Below are positions 35,101-48,695 of a DNA stretch of 64,000 nt, in pieces. Origin of the DNA: Posidonia oceanica (taxonomy: Eukaryota > Streptophyta > Magnoliopsida > Alismatales > Posidoniaceae). The stretch spans positions 91,768,001 through 91,832,000 of the forward strand of contig JAZBRS010000020.1 in assembly GCA_037176725.1 (NCBI GenBank), read 5' to 3'. The notes beneath the pieces are model-generated. The model was given only the letters and a program-made list of their open reading frames with translations, did not search any database and was not told the origin of the DNA. A program made the translations under genes and the position numbers. How positions within the stretch are numbered: the stretch's first letter is position 1; each line of letters opens with the position of its first letter.

Positions 35101-38097
35101 TGCTTCTCCACCCCTTAGAAGTAGGTTTCCAGCCCTCCTGCTCCGCTTCTGTTCGCCGCTCCGGTCGTCTTCTCCGGCGCAGACCTCCGGCCTTCGCGTC
35201 GCTCCGGCCAGCGAAGTGGATCTCCGGAGATCGTCTGAGCTCCACGTGAACCTTAGGAGCGTTCTCCGGCCCTCAGAACGCAGCATCGCTGTGTCGAACG
35301 GCCGGACGAGACTTCTGAAGTACTGCAGAGCTCCGGCGATCGTTCCAGCGCGTTCCAGGCCACGTCGTCCTCCGCTGATCGCCGCCCTGCCTTCGCCAGC
35401 TCCGGGAGCACCTCCTCCGCCGTCCAGCGCCTCCTCAGCAGCCCTGTGCCGGCGATCGCGGGCACTGGCAGCCTGCTGCTACAGTGCCCACGGCCGTCGG
35501 CCGTTTACTGTTTAATTATTTTTCTGTTAATATAGTTTGCTAGTAAATATTGCATGTTTAGCTTAAGTTTTCTTATTTTTGCATTCTGGTCCTTATGTCA
35601 TTTAATTTGCTTAGTTTTTAATTCAAAACCATGCTAAATTGCACTAAGTATTCCTGTTTTTCTGTATTTTCAAGTCAGTCCATTTACTGTGCATTCCAGT
35701 TATAATTTTTTATGTTTTAGCCCCTCTGTTTTTAATTTTTGCATCCAGGTCCTGCAGTAGTTTATTTAATTTAAATGCATGAACTTTGTCTTATGATATT
35801 GCATTCTGAACCCCTGTTTTTTCTCTTTTTTGCATTTTCATCCTCTACACTGTAGTAACTTAGGTTTCATTTTTAATTTTTGCATGCTGCATTGCATATT
35901 TGTCTCTCGGTTTTTTCATTTTTGCATGTAGGTCCTGTTAAATGCACAGTAATCATTTTGCATGCATTTTTGCTTATTGCATTGCATTTTCAACCCTGTT
36001 TTTTTTTAAAATTGCACATCAGTCCTGTCTTCTGATTTCAGAGCATGTTTACCATATAAAATTGCATATTTGACCCCTGCATGATTCAAAAATCATACAT
36101 AGGTCCTTGCATCCTTTAAAAACCATGTAAAAAGACTGTTTTGCCCCTAAAGTTGCATCTTAGCTCCTATGCTTACAAAATTGCATGTAGACCCTCTACT
36201 TGCATTCCCGGACTCCCCAGAACCCTGTTTTCTGGAAAATTTGCACTTTAGACCCTAGTTTTTTCCAAAATTGCACTCTGATTTCCATTTGTTTTCAAAA
36301 CTTCTTCTGATGCATACCCTCTTTTCAAAATAGCTTTCTGAACCCAATCTTTTGCAAAATGACCCTCTGCCCTCTCCTGTTTTCAAAACCCTCCTCTGTG
36401 GACCCCATCCTTTGTGAAAACTTGCATTTAGCCCCTTTTCTTTTTCAAAAATGCTTTTGAACTCCTGTCTTTTCCAAGATTTTCCCCTTGTCTCTTCTTG
36501 CTTTTGCATGCATCCTGCATTCATTTAGCTTTGCATTTAAGCATCCCTTTGCACACACTAAGCACCTTTTAGCTCCCCTTCACTTGGGAGGACCTTTTGC
36601 ACACCCCTAGGACCTCCTGAACACTTAGATCTGCTTTTCTCCCCTGTTCTGGCCCTCCTGCCTTGAAGCTACGATATCTTCCAATCCGGCCGTTGAATCT
36701 TCTCAAGTAAGCTGCCCAGGCGACCGCAGCGAAGCGCCCTTCAGCATGGACTAGACAGATCTCAGATCAGGCTCCTGGATTTCCAGGTATGTCCTCTTGA
36801 ACCCGTGCATTGCATTCATTTGCATGCCAGTTGCATAGTTTTCCTCGTTTTCGATTTCTGTCTCTTTGAGCATGTAGAATAGGATCTCCCCTTTCTGCTT
36901 GGCAACTTAGATCCCCGTTTCGCGTTTCCCCATGTGTTTTGTGTTGAGTTTTCCCTGGATTTACCACTTAACGTGACTTTCTTCCCCCTTTTCCACGATC
37001 CGATCGCATCGCGAGCTTTGGGCAGCGTGCGAGACAGATCGTGGAACGGTTTAGTGGGAAATGGTCACAAAGGAGTGGTAATCCCTCCGTTTGCTCACTC
37101 TCCCCTTTGTAGGTCTTCACACCTACTCTGTGTGGCCCCGGACAGCGCCTGTTCTCACACATGCGTTGTTCTACTTCTCTTTTTACTGCTTCTAATCTTT
37201 TCCTTGCATTTGCATTCTCACGGCTTTTCTGAGGTTTTATCTCGCTGCTTTTGGCACCGTTTTGCGTGCCCGCTCTCGTTTTGGCACCATTTTGCGTGCC
37301 TGCTTTGTCTTTCACGCCGTTTTGCACGCTCGCCCTGTTTTTGGCACAGTTTTGCGTGCCCGTCATCGTCTTTTGCACCGATTTGCGTGTCGCCTTGCTT
37401 TCTCGCTCGTTTTGCGTACCGATCTTGTCTTTTTGCACCGTTTCGCGTGCCGTTCTTGTTTCTTGCCTCGTTTTGCGTGTTTTACGCCATTTTCCCTTGC
37501 ATGTCGATCGCATTGCATGGTTTTGCCGTTGTTTTGCTTTTTCGCTTGCATTTGCATATAGGGCTGTGATGCTTACTGCCTGGAGTTCTCACGAGCCAGG
37601 TTTCGCCCGGTTCGGAACACAGACAGCGTAGCTGAGCACTTAGACAGCACGTTTACTTCCTTGCTTTGCATCTCTCCACTTAGAGCACACCTTGAGCATT
37701 CATTTAGGCATTCATAGGCACATAGGCATTCAAATCTGCATTTTCCCGCGCATGCGAGCGTAAGCCTAGAAAGACCGATTCTCGGGCGTGTCAGGGGTGC
37801 CTAACACCTTTCCTGCAATGACCATACTGCCCTTATCCTAGGCTAGAGTCATCTCTTTTGCATTCGTTTGCATCTGTTTTCCCTTGCATTGCTTTGCCTT
37901 GCATTTCTTGCTTGGTTTTGCGTGTTAATTCACGCATTTCCCTCGGTTTTCCTTGTCTCCCGTTAATGGACATGGTGGCGACTCTGATTTGTCTTATCTT
38001 TCTCTTTTCTCCTCGATTTTAAGTGTTTTCGAGTTGAGCCTCTTCCTCGGATCAATCGCCGCTAATAGCGAGCCTGATTCCGATCGGGATTGCTACA
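32152..38097 (+). mobile_element. S1: family-1 solo LTR (5.9 kb)
   Basis: Starts TGTTGACACCCTATC, ends TTGCTACA, flanked by GTATC on both sides, so a complete LTR with no interior. Zones: A-rich 32830-33600, C-rich/GC-rich 33870-35510, TTGCAT zone 35540-36560, exon-like block 36640-36786, candidate intron 36787-36877, short GCACCGTTTTGCG array 37250-37500, module 37552-37610, hairpin 37792-37814, PBS-like word 37976-37984. It interrupts gag of H. Solo LTRs arise by recombination between the two LTRs of an inserted element. Confidence 0.93.
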
Positions 38098-38102
38098 GTA
38101 TC
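38098..38102. repeat. Right target-site duplication of S1 (GTATC)
   Basis: Partner of 32147-32151. Confidence 0.92.
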
Positions 38103-39862
38103 TGATTCGGGCCAGGCTGAGCCACCACATGGACGGGCACGGTGGGGGTGTCGACGTATGCAACGACGGTTCTCGGAGGATACCTTCTCCTGGAGTGGTT
38201 GTTGTTGCTGCCGTTGTTGTTGTTGGTGTTGCTGCTGTTGCCGCTGCGGAGGTAGTGGCTTGCTTAGCAAACGCGGAGAGCACAGGGAAGTTGCCACTCT
38301 ACAGGGAGCTCTCCACACGAGTGCCAGCCCGAATCAAGGATGCAAATGTTGTGACATGCTATATGCTAAGCAGAGCCCCAGTGGATGGCTACGCACCTTG
38401 AATAACGATCTCGATAGACTCCTCGTCAGAGGGCCTATCGCGAACCTGCGAGGCGAAGGCATGCTAGTGGCCAACGTACTCCCTGAACGACTTGTTGGAC
38501 TTCTACTTGGTGGCGACAAGGTCCTCGTACTTAGGGACCAGGTCCAGGTTGAAGGAGTATTGTTCTAGGAATGCCTGACTAAGGTCGTCCCAAGTCTTAA
38601 TGGTGGCCATGTCAAGGGATGTGAACCACTCCAGGGCCGGGCCAGTCAGACTCTTTTGGAACAAGCGAATCAGCAAGCTCTCATCAGCCTGAAGCTGAGC
38701 GAGATCTCTGCAGTACGCCCTTAGATGGGAAATGGGGTAGCCTCTAACATTATACTTGTCGAAGTCCAAGATGTGGAATTTCGGTGGGAGCATCGCCTCT
38801 AGAAAATAACCGAGGTCCCAAAACTGGTAGGACTGGCGATCATCGCCCAGCACTAGACGTAGTGCCTTCTCCAGGTCACCCATCCTAGTGAGGAGGGCAT
38901 CTGGAGCAGCTGCCAATGGTGATGGTGCAGGTGGGGCGGGGGGTGCCTACGCCGAATGGGTCGCACCTAAGTGCTCCTTCGAGTCCACCATCGCGTCGCC
39001 TGGTGATGCGACGTGAGGGCCAGCGTATCCGTGCGTGGGTGCAGTGTGTGCAGTGGGTGGTAGTATGCATGCTGGGGAAGGAACATGTTGATGCACAGGG
39101 TAGGGGTAGGCGGAATGCTGTGCGGTGAGTGGTGTAGAGTGTGGGAGCAACAGCTGCTGCACTGGCACGGTGCCGGGCAATGGGCTAGAGGGGTACTGTG
39201 CTCCAACCAACCCAAGGGGCTGGCCACCAGGTGGTGGAGTTACATGCTGTGCAGTGAGTGGTGTGAATGCAGAAGGCAGCGGCTGCGCCCCCATCATCGG
39301 AGCAGTGAGTAGCTGAGGCGATGGCTGGGGCTGAGGTGCAGTGGGGAAAGCCTGAAATGCAGGAGCAGGGTGGAGGGGAACCTCAAGAGCAGAGGGAATC
39401 GAAGGGGGGCGAATAGATAGAGCCATACCCTGGAATACCTGGGCAAGCTCCATCAGATGCTGGTACTGCACGTCAGGGGGCCCGTCAGTGGGAATGCTGA
39501 AGTGTAGCACCGGCGAGGGACTAGATCCAAGAGGCAAGGACACAGACAGTCTGAAGGCAGGATCCTATGGCTAAAGTCGCCGCAGCAAAATGGGTGTCAA
39601 AAGTGACATAGCCCTGGGTAAGAGGGGTCAGAGGTGCCGCCGGAGTGCGAGTGGCAGTCACCAAGATGGACTTGGTGACAAGATCTGGAGTAGGGGAGGT
39701 CTGCCAATGTCCCGCAGAATATAGGGGCACCTCCTGCACCAGAGGGGGAAGCACTGGTGTCGAGACGGCCACAGAGGGAGCCAAAGTGAGAGACGGAGGG
39801 ACCGAGGTGGAAATCCCATCAAGGGCAACAGAAAACTGGGGCTCACCGGTGAACTGGGCCAT
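38103..39862 (-). pseudogene. N-terminal and core gag of H
   Basis: Starts at ATG 39862 (MAQFTGEPQFSV). A Pro-rich N-terminal part (39862-38947, at least one frameshift near 39530) is followed by the gag core in 38916-38506: LTRMGDLEKALRLV, YLEAMLPPKF-like, YNVRGYPISHLRAYCRDLAQ, SLTGPALEWFTSL and FLEQYSFN. This is the capsid-type domain of Ty3/gypsy gag. After it come in-frame TAG stops at 38505-38503, 38391-38389 and 38361-38359, each where this family usually has Gln. A Thr/Ala-rich segment then runs up to the S1 insertion. The plus-strand element G has the same gag in reverse orientation. Confidence 0.88.
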
Positions 39863-41066
39863 AGCTAACCGAGAGCGAGTGAGAATAGGGCTGCGACGGA
39901 AAATAAGAGGACGGGTCCTAGGACGAGCTATCGTCGCGAAGGCGGACAGCTTGGGAGAGGATGGTCGAGAAGAGGTGTCGACCCAGGGGCGTCAGTGAAA
40001 GAAAAAGCTCGAGCTCTAGCTAAGGAACTCGCTCACTGACCTGTGCAACAGACAAGACAAACAGGTGTTAAAACTTGAAGAAAAATGCAAATGTTTTAAT
40101 TGTGGTAGGAATGGCACTCATGCAAATGTATGCTTTCTAGCATGCTCTCTCTCACCAATCTAGTGTGTCCTAGTAGGTTGTCTACTTCGGACTCTCATAA
40201 GTGTATGGGTCTCCGACTCAGGTAGAAAGTAAGATTCCCGTCTAAATCCTGGCCAAAGCTTAAGCAAACAATGGGTGGTGCGTTAGGAGCCTCGACCCTA
40301 CCAAAGCATGGGTTGTATCCTCTACTAACACTGACACGACCCCTGACAAGGGGGGACTGACTGACAAACTCGCCCCATGCCAAAGCGACGGAACAAGAGA
40401 CCGATACTGCCTTCTCAAACTGGTAGGTGGACTCAAGGATGAGAAGATGCATGCCCTATATGATCATTCATGCAAATATGATTAAAGTTTTTTACTTGCA
40501 TGTTTTATTAATTCAAAGGGGGGTGAATGTGTGTTGGTGTCTCTAGTTGCTCCTAGAATTGATTTTACTTGCCATTTTTAATTAACCGTGGGGGAAGCAA
40601 CCAATCTCTAATTGTCCTTAGGCTTAGTGCAAAAGGGGAAGAAAATCACCCAAACATGGCAAGCAAACATCACACATCATCATAAAAAGCATGCTCATGG
40701 TATGTGCTAGTGTTGTGTCACATGATATGTGAAAATGGAAGACAATCAACACATCAAAAAGCATATACAAGCATGGCATGTGTATAAGTGGAGTGGCATA
40801 GCATATCTGTGTAATAATAAGCCAAACATCAATTAAAAGGCATGGGTTGACACAATAATCATGCAAGCATGGCAAGTGAATGCTACGATAAGCAGAGGGC
40901 ATGAATTAAAGTGGTAGTCAAGCAAATAAGGTAAATAACTGCTGAGATAAGCGAAGAATAAAGATTAATGCGATAAATAAGCAAACAAGGCAACAAATGC
41001 TAAGCTAAGTAGAGAAACAAACCACACAAAAGTAGATAAGTGGAAACGAAAGCTGCAGTCTAGTAT
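39863..41066 (-). other. Leader of H between PBS and gag
   Basis: Collinear with the leaders of G (52681-53632) and B. The best conserved stretch is 40270-40360, with the CCCCT-TGTC-AGGGG hairpin at about 40338-40352 read on the minus strand. There is no coding frame. It contains ATG-CATG-rich sequence at 40640-40900. Confidence 0.78.
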
Positions 41067-41084
41067 CCCCCAACAGAGTCGCCA
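41067..41084 (-). other. Primer binding site of H
   Basis: Minus strand TGGCGACTCTGTTGGGG, 6 nt after the LTR X end. It differs from the B PBS at two C/T positions. Confidence 0.85.
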
Positions 41085-41090
41085 CCTTCC

Positions 41091-42527
41091 TGTGACCATC
41101 CTGGTCGCTCGGTTGACGACACGGTCGCACGCTGCCAGAACTCGCGCGCGCCGGTCGACGTAGAGGGAGGAAGACACGATCAGCAGTGAATCTGGGGAGG
41201 AAAGCTCGACTCAAAAACATCGAGAAAACAAGCAAAGAACTCATAGGAAATTGAAAACAAAGACATGGAGTCGCCACCTAATCTATTAAAACCGGAAGAC
41301 TAGGAAAACCGTGTATGAAAACATGCAAGAAAACTCATGCAGTTTAAAAATATGCCAATCCGATCCAAATGTATAAGACACAAGGTCAATGCGGTCCAGA
41401 GAAAGGGTAAGGACTCCTTTTATGCATGGAGAAGGTGTTAGGCACCCCCGACACATCCGAGGAAATCAGTCTTTCTTGGCTAATCCACTCTTGTGTGGCA
41501 AATGTTGGCAAATAAATGCCGGTTTATGTTCGCCTTAAGGTGGTATGCAATATGCAATTATAAACCATACAAAGCTTAGCAAACCTCGTTAAAACGATTA
41601 CCTAGAGTTAAAATGCCGCTAAGAGATGATAAACATGCTAGAGAAACATGATTGAAATTGAAATGGGTCAAGCAATCAAAGCAAAAGGCGGGAAGGGGGT
41701 GGCTCTGTCCACTGTCTGAATTCCTGTCTGGGCCGCCACTCTGAACGGCGACAGTGCAAGTTACTGGTTGGACCAGCGATGCACATGTCGCCCCTCTGTG
41801 CAACGACGTCCCATGAAGCTGTTTTGAGCGGCAGCAGAGCTTAATGCTGCTCGAACAGGCGACCGGAACCATTACAGACATCGACATTCACGGCCATAAA
41901 AGGGCTATGTAAACAATGCGAAACTTGAAACTAAAATCATTGAAATGAAGACGGCATATCCAGGATCAAAACCATGTAACTACTTTATGAAATGGAAACA
42001 TGGATCACGAGATACAACGGTCTAAAGTCCAGCCAGTGGACTGTTAAAAAAACAGTCGAGTCGCCAGTGTGACCGGCGGCCCAATTGGCAGTCTATGGCC
42101 CAACTTCATGACCAAATCCCACACCCAAGGCTATGCAAGATTAAAAACTAAAGGCATGGCATTGAAGACCAATCATCCATGAACACAAACAAGCAAAAAT
42201 CAAGTGAAACGATGGTCTGAGTCGCATGGAGCAAGGGCTCAAAGATCGGCCGGTGGACTGCTAGAAACGCAGGTGAGTCACCAGTTAGACCAGTGACGCA
42301 CCTAGCAGTCTAGGGGCCGAGCTTCTATGCCAGAGCACGTGATGCAGGCAAGGCAAAAAATGTTGAAGTTGATTGAGGAAGCACGACGGCATTCCCACGA
42401 TCACAACCACACTTTCTGTATGGAAAATGGCGGTTCGAGTCGCTCCACCCACCTCCTCCACTTTGCGCCACCGGAGCTCGACAAGTTCCGGCCACGTGAG
42501 TGACCGGCGACCCAAGGAGATGGCTGG
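41091..42527 (-). repeat. LTR X (5' LTR of H), 3' part
   Basis: On the minus strand ends GGTCACA at 41091. It holds the hairpin module at 41430-41450 and the PBS-like word at 41276-41268. Three degenerate units (about 41720, 42050 and 42280) carry paired words such as GTCGCC-GGCGAC and GTCAC-GTGAC. It is broken at 42527 by S2. The total reconstructed length of X is about 2.47 kb. Confidence 0.8.
42523..42527. repeat. Left target-site duplication of S2 (GCTGG)
   Basis: Perfect match to 48281-48285. Confidence 0.92.
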
Positions 42528-45500
42528 TGTTGACACCCCATCTTGACAGGCTCGGATCATTTGGGACCTTCTAGTGACTTCTGGATCTAAACCTAGGTCA
42601 AAACAACCCCCAACCCTCTTCATCTCACCCTTCAAAACAAGCCTGACTTGACCTAAGCCTACACCCACTTCCCAAGCCCAAAACCTGCCCAAAAATCATA
42701 GGAAAACCCATCAACCCCTACTTGGCAAACCTACCCAAACACTTAAAAACTTTCAGCCCAAAACCATTCCCAAAAACCCTAGAAAACTTAGGTGAAACCA
42801 CCCTTTTTCTACACCTCAAAACCCCTCCAAAACTTGCTCAAAACCAGACCAAAGCCCTAGAACCAACACTAGAAACCCTAGGCTACACACTCCCCAATTT
42901 TCACCCCATTTCAAAACTTTTAAGCCTTCCATTCACCTAAATTATCCTTTTCTCTCTCCTGGATTATTCTTTTCTCTCTCCTCTCTCTCTCCTGATTATC
43001 CTCCTTCTTTTCATCCCCTTCTCTCTCCTTTTCTTGCCTGGCCGTGGGCCCCCTTTGTGCTTCTATCTCTTCTCTATCTTATTTCTATTTTTACCTTATT
43101 TTTAGCATTTTCCCTGACATTTAAAAAATTATTCTCCTCCAACTCATCTCTTTCCCCTTTATTCTTCCTTTTTTCCTTTTCTTCTTCCTTCTCTTTTCCT
43201 TTTTCTTTCTTTTGCTAAAATCCATAAAAAACCCTTAAAAATCTCTAAAACTCTAAAACAAAAGGGAAGCAAACCAGAACCCTAAGAAAAATAATTAAAA
43301 ATACTAAACAAACAATTAAAAACATAAACCCAACTAAAATTAGCTAAAATGGAAAATCAAGGAGTGTAACCTAAAAAATACAAAATAACCAAAAGAAAAT
43401 GCTGTAAAATCAAGGAAAAAACTAAAATATAACCAAAACCAACCAAAAGTGAAAACCCTATCAAAATAATCTAAGAACAAACCCTAAGAAGAAGTAAAAC
43501 AATTAAAAACACTAAGACAAATAATTAATGGAAAAAGCTTGACTTAACAAACCTAAGAAGGACAACTTAAGAACTTAATTAAAAAGAAAATGAGAAGCAA
43601 ATTAAAAAGATTTAAAAACACTTAATCCATCAAGAAGAAACTTAACTAAAAAACATCAAGAAAACTTAACAAATAAAAAATCAAAAGTGTAATTCAAAAA
43701 AAAGACTTAAGAAGAATCCTAAAAAGACTAAAATCAAAAGCCAAAACTCACTCTAATTAATCCAAAAATAAATCTTAAAAAAAAATCCTAATTAACATCC
43801 CAAATACTTAACAAGAAAAGCATAATTAAAAAATAACTTAAAAGGCTTAACAAACACTTAATCAAAATGGAAAACAAATTAAAAACAAAGAAAACCCTTA
43901 AAACCCTAATCAAACCCAAAACCCCTCTAAAACTAGAATTAATCAACTAAAAACAGTCACTAAAAAATTTAATCAAGATCCTAACTTACAACACAATCAT
44001 TCTAATATTTTTACTAATTTTTATTTTACTTTTACCTTATTTATTTCTCCTCTTTTTCTCTTCTCTTTCTCCCTTTCTTCCTATTCTTTTCTTTTTTTTT
44101 CTGCTGGGCCCAATCCGGCCCGTTCCCACCTTCCTTCTTTCTTTTTCTTTTTATTTTCTTCTCCGGTTCGCGGCCCGGCCCGCCTCCCTCCTTCTTCCTC
44201 TTCCTCTGCATTTTCCTTCTTCTCCCGCGGCCAGCCTACAGCACTCCCTCTTCTTTTTTAAATTCAAGCCTCCATCCAATTCAGCAACAGCTCGCCGCTC
44301 CTCTCTCTTCTCTCAGCACCTTTTCCGGGAGGCATTTACTGCCTGTCGTCTCGCTGGCATCCTTCCAATCAGCTGCAGTGCCCGCGCCGGAGGGATTCAA
44401 AATCTTCAGCGCGCCCAGCAGCTTCGTGCGTCTTGATAAGACCGATCATCAGCACCTCCTCCAATGCCTTTTGCCATCCGAGAGAGAGAGCCAGAGATTC
44501 AGAGAGTATTCCCAAGCAAACTTCTCCTTCTTCTCCCTCTGAATTCAGCAGCCTTCCCCCTTCTTTTTCCTCAGAAACCAAGCCCGTTCCAGCCGTCAAT
44601 TCTCTTCCATTTCATCCCCCAAATCCACCCAGAGTCCCAGCATTCCTCCTCCACCATTTCCCGACCTTTCCACCCCTGAAAACACCTTCAGTCCACCGAA
44701 TTTCCATCACAGAAACTAACTGCAACCCAACACCACCTCTCCTGAAATTGCCTTCACCACAGACCTCCACTCCGTCCCAAACCTTCCCCAGTCACTCGCC
44801 TGAACTCCACCTCTCCAAACCACCCAACCTTCAGCCCAGCAACCCACCACAGGCCGAACCCTCCACCACAAACACCTGCGGCTCCCTCTGACCAGAAAAT
44901 CAACCAACTTGCAATCTCCACCCGCAGACCTCCCCTGACCAATTCAACCACCCAGATTCAACCGCCAGACCTCCAGCAATCTTCCAGAAGATCCCATCCG
45001 GCCTGAGGAGCAGCGGACACTCTCCCTGGTCTCCGGCTGCCTCTGTGAACCCAAGATCAGCCGAATCTTCCTCCGGTCTTCGCAGCAGCCTTCCAAGCAT
45101 CCAGGAAGCTCCGGAGGGTCGCTCTGAGGCGATTCCAATCTTCCCGAGCCATCGACGCCCCCTCCTCTCACCGGACGAATTTCACCGGCGACCTTTGAAA
45201 CCGCCTGCGTCGGGAGGACTTCCCAGCCACAGAAACAGGTAAACACTTATCCCTTTAGCATAATCTTCTTCCCCTCTTGCTTTTCCCCCCCTTAGAGTAG
45301 GTTTTCCTTCGCTCCTGCGCCGAGTCAACGCCGGTCAGAGTCGTCTTCTCCGACGAGCCTCTCCGTGCGTCCCTCCGCTCCAGTCAGCAGAACAGCGTTC
45401 CAGCAGCACCCTCCGGTCCACACAAGCCTCAGGAACACGCTCCGGCCTTCAGATCGCCGTGTCGTCGCGTCGATCGCCCGGGGTGCGCTTCTGAAGCTCT

Positions 45501-48280
45501 ACAGATCTCCGGTGGCCTCTCCGGCTCGCCCCAGCCAGCGTCGAGCTCCGCCGAGCGTCGTCCAAGCACCGTCAGGACCTGGAGATGCTCCCCCGCCGGT
45601 CTGCGCTGCCCCAACATCCCTGTGCCGGCGTTCATGGACACTGGCAGCTTGCTGCTACAGTGTCCATGGCCGCCGGCCTTTGCACTGTTCATTTATTTTT
45701 CTCTTATCTAAGTTTTTCGTTAAATATTGCATTTCTGGTCTGAGTTCCTGTTATTTTGCATTCCAGTCCTTTATTTGATTTAATCTGCTGATTTCTGAAC
45801 TGAAACTATATAAAATTGCATGAAATGTCTGTAGTTCTCCTTATTTGCATGCTGGTCCATTTACTGTGCTTTCCTTCAGTAATAAGTTAGACTTTGGCCC
45901 TCTAGTTTTTGATTTTTGCACATATGTCCTGCAGTAGCTTAATTTAATTTAATGCATGATTTTTGCCATATGAAATTGCATTCTGGGTCCTCTCTGCTTT
46001 CTGTATTTGCATTCTGGTCCTCTGTCCTGTAGAACTTAGGTTTTATTTTTCATTTTTGCTTGTTGCATTGCATATCTCCCCCTCTATTTTCTGATTTTTG
46101 CATGTAGGTCCTCTTCTAATGCACAGTAGTCATTTTAATGCATATTTAGCTTATTAAATTGCATTTTTGACCTTGCATATTTTAAAAATTGCATGTCAGT
46201 CCTCTGTCTGTCCTTTTAATGCATATTTAGCTTATAAAATTGCATTTTTGACCCTGCATGATTTGAAAATTGCACATAGGTCCTCTGCATGCTTATAAAA
46301 ATCATTTAGATGCATATTTTGCTTCAAAAATTGCATTTTTGACCCCACATGTTTGAAAAATTGCATGTAGGTCCCCATTTGCATTCCCAGACTACTTAGG
46401 ACCCTGTTTTTCTGGAAAAATTGCATTTTAGACCCTAATGATTTCAAAATTGCATTTCAACTTGCCACACGATTTCAAAACTTGTCCTGATGCATACCTC
46501 TTTTGCAAAATTGCATTTTAAACCCTACACTTTGCAAAATTGCATTTAGGCCCTCCTTTTTTCAAAATCCTTGCATGAAAGCCCCAAACTTTTCAAAACC
46601 TTTGCATTTAGACCCCCATCTTTTCAAAACTTGCATTTGAACCCCCAATTTTCTGAAAAATCACCCTTAAGTCTTTTCTTGTATTCTGCATGCATTGCAT
46701 TCATGCATTCTAGCTTTTTGCATCCTTTGCACACACTTAAAGCTTTATTAGCTCCCATTCACATGGGAGGACCTGTTTGCATACCCCTAGGACCCCCTGA
46801 ACACTTAGATCTGTTCTTCTCGCCTGTTCTGGCCCTTCTGCCTTGAAGCTGGGATATCTTCCAATCCGACCGTTGGATCTTCTCAAACAAGCTACCCAGA
46901 CAACCCCAGCGAAGCACTCTTCAGCAAGGACCAAGCAGATCTCAGATCAGGCCTCAGATTTTCCAAGTATGTCCTCCTGAACCCCTGCACAGCATTCATT
47001 TGCATACCATTTGCATTGCATGCATCGTTTTCGCTTTTTGTTTCCTCGAACATGTAGAATAGGACTTCCTCTTTTTATCTACCAACTCTGCTCCCCCTTT
47101 CGCGTATTCCCAAGTGTTTTGTGTTGTGTTTCCCCTGGATTCACCACTTATTGCGACTCTCTTCCACCTTTTCCATGATCCGATCGCACCGCGAGCTTTG
47201 GGCAGCGTACGAGACACATCGTGGAGCGGTTTAGTGGAAAATAGTCACAAAGCGGTGGTAATCCCTCCATTCGCTTACTTTCCCTGTTGTAGGTCTTCAC
47301 ACCTACTCTGCGTGGCCCTTAAACAGTGCCTGTTCTCACACACACACAGTTTGCCTCCCCTTTCGCTTTTCTTATCCTCTCTCTTTGCATTTGCATGGTT
47401 TTGCCGAGGTTTTATTCCGCCGCTTTTGGCACCGTTTTGCGTGCCCGCTTTGTCTTTGGCACCGTTTTGCGTGCCTGCTTTGTTTTTGGCACCGTTTCAC
47501 GTGCCCGCTTCGCTTTTGGCACTGTTTTGCGTGCCCGCTTCGCTTTTTCGCACCGTTGTGCGTGCCCGTCTTGTTTTCTTGCACCGTTTTGCGTGCCGCT
47601 CTCTTTTCTTGCATTGTTTCGCATGCTTTATGCCGTTTTCTCTTGCATGTCGCTTGCATCTGCATGGTTTTACCGTTGTTTTGCTTTTCCGCTTGCATTT
47701 GCATATAGGGCAGTGATGCTTACTGCCTGGAGTTCTCACGAGCTAGGCTTCGCCCGGTTCGGAACACAGACAGCGCTGCTGAGCACTTAGACAGCACGTT
47801 TACTTTCCTGCATTGCATTCCACCACTTAGAGCACACCTATGAGCATTCATTCAGGCATTCATTGGCATTTAGGCATCCAAATCTGCATTTCCCTGCGTA
47901 TGCGAGCGTAAGCCTAGAAAGACCGATTCTCGGGCGTGTCGGGGGTGCCTAACACCTTCCCCGCACGTAACAGGAGTCCTTGCCTAGTCTTTTGGCCCGC
48001 AAAGACCATATCGCCCTCATCCTAGGCATGAGTCATCTCATTTGCATGTATTTGCATTTGTTTCCCTTTGCATTGCTTTGCTTTGCATTTCTTGCTTGGT
48101 TTTGCATGTTAATTCACGCATTTCCCCCGATTTTCCTTGTCTCCCGATAATAGACACGGTGGCGACTCTGATTTGTCTTATCTTCTTCTTTTCTTCCCTT
48201 TTTAAGTGTTTTCGAGTTGAGCCCTCCTCCTCGGACCATCGCCGCTAATAGTAAGCCTGATTCTGATTGGGATTACTACA
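42528..48280 (+). mobile_element. S2: family-1 solo LTR (5.75 kb)
   Basis: Starts TGTTGACACCCCATC, ends GATTACTACA, flanked by GCTGG. Zones: A-rich 43210-43980, C-rich 44180-45680, TTGCAT zone 45730-46740, exon-like block 46820-46966, candidate intron 46967-47057, array 47430-47640, module 47695-47755, hairpin 47941-47962, PBS-like word 48160-48168. Close to S1 in layout. It is inserted in LTR X. Confidence 0.93.
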
Positions 48281-48285
48281 GCTGG
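48281..48285. repeat. Right target-site duplication of S2 (GCTGG)
   Basis: Partner of 42523-42527. Confidence 0.92.
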
Positions 48286-48690
48286 GAAGCGTCGTGAGGG
48301 TGAGGAGGACGTGAGGGAATGTTTGTGGGCTATAGGTAGAGGCAGGTGCCTCTTTTCCACCCCCGCCGGTGACTCACCGGCGTTGCCACGCCTTGCGAGT
48401 TGAATGGACAGCCGAGATCGCAAGGTAGGCATTGGATTAGCCAGACGCTGAAGGAGGAGGTCTGGGAACGTTTTCGAATCCTCAAGCATGCAAATGGGTG
48501 AGAGAATTCACCTGTGTAGCTTGCCGGTGTTGGTAGCTGGAGGTGGAAGGGATGACCGGCGTTGGGTTCAAGCGGCAACGGTAGGCATGGGAGGCTCTGG
48601 AACCACTCGAGATCGCTCGAAATTGAACAAGGAAGCTCTGGGATTCTCTCTGGGATCTCGAATTCTCACAAGGGAGGCTCTGGCTTGTCT
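48286..48690 (-). repeat. LTR X, middle part
   Basis: Lies between insertions S2 and Y. It contains a perfect 17-bp palindrome at 48365-48381 (GCCGGTGACTCACCGGC), built from the same GTGA/TCAC word that is repeated in 41720-42500. No gene. Confidence 0.75.
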
Positions 48691-48695
48691 GTGTG
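48691..48695. repeat. Left target-site duplication of Y (GTGTG)
   Basis: Perfect match to 52054-52058. Confidence 0.85.
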
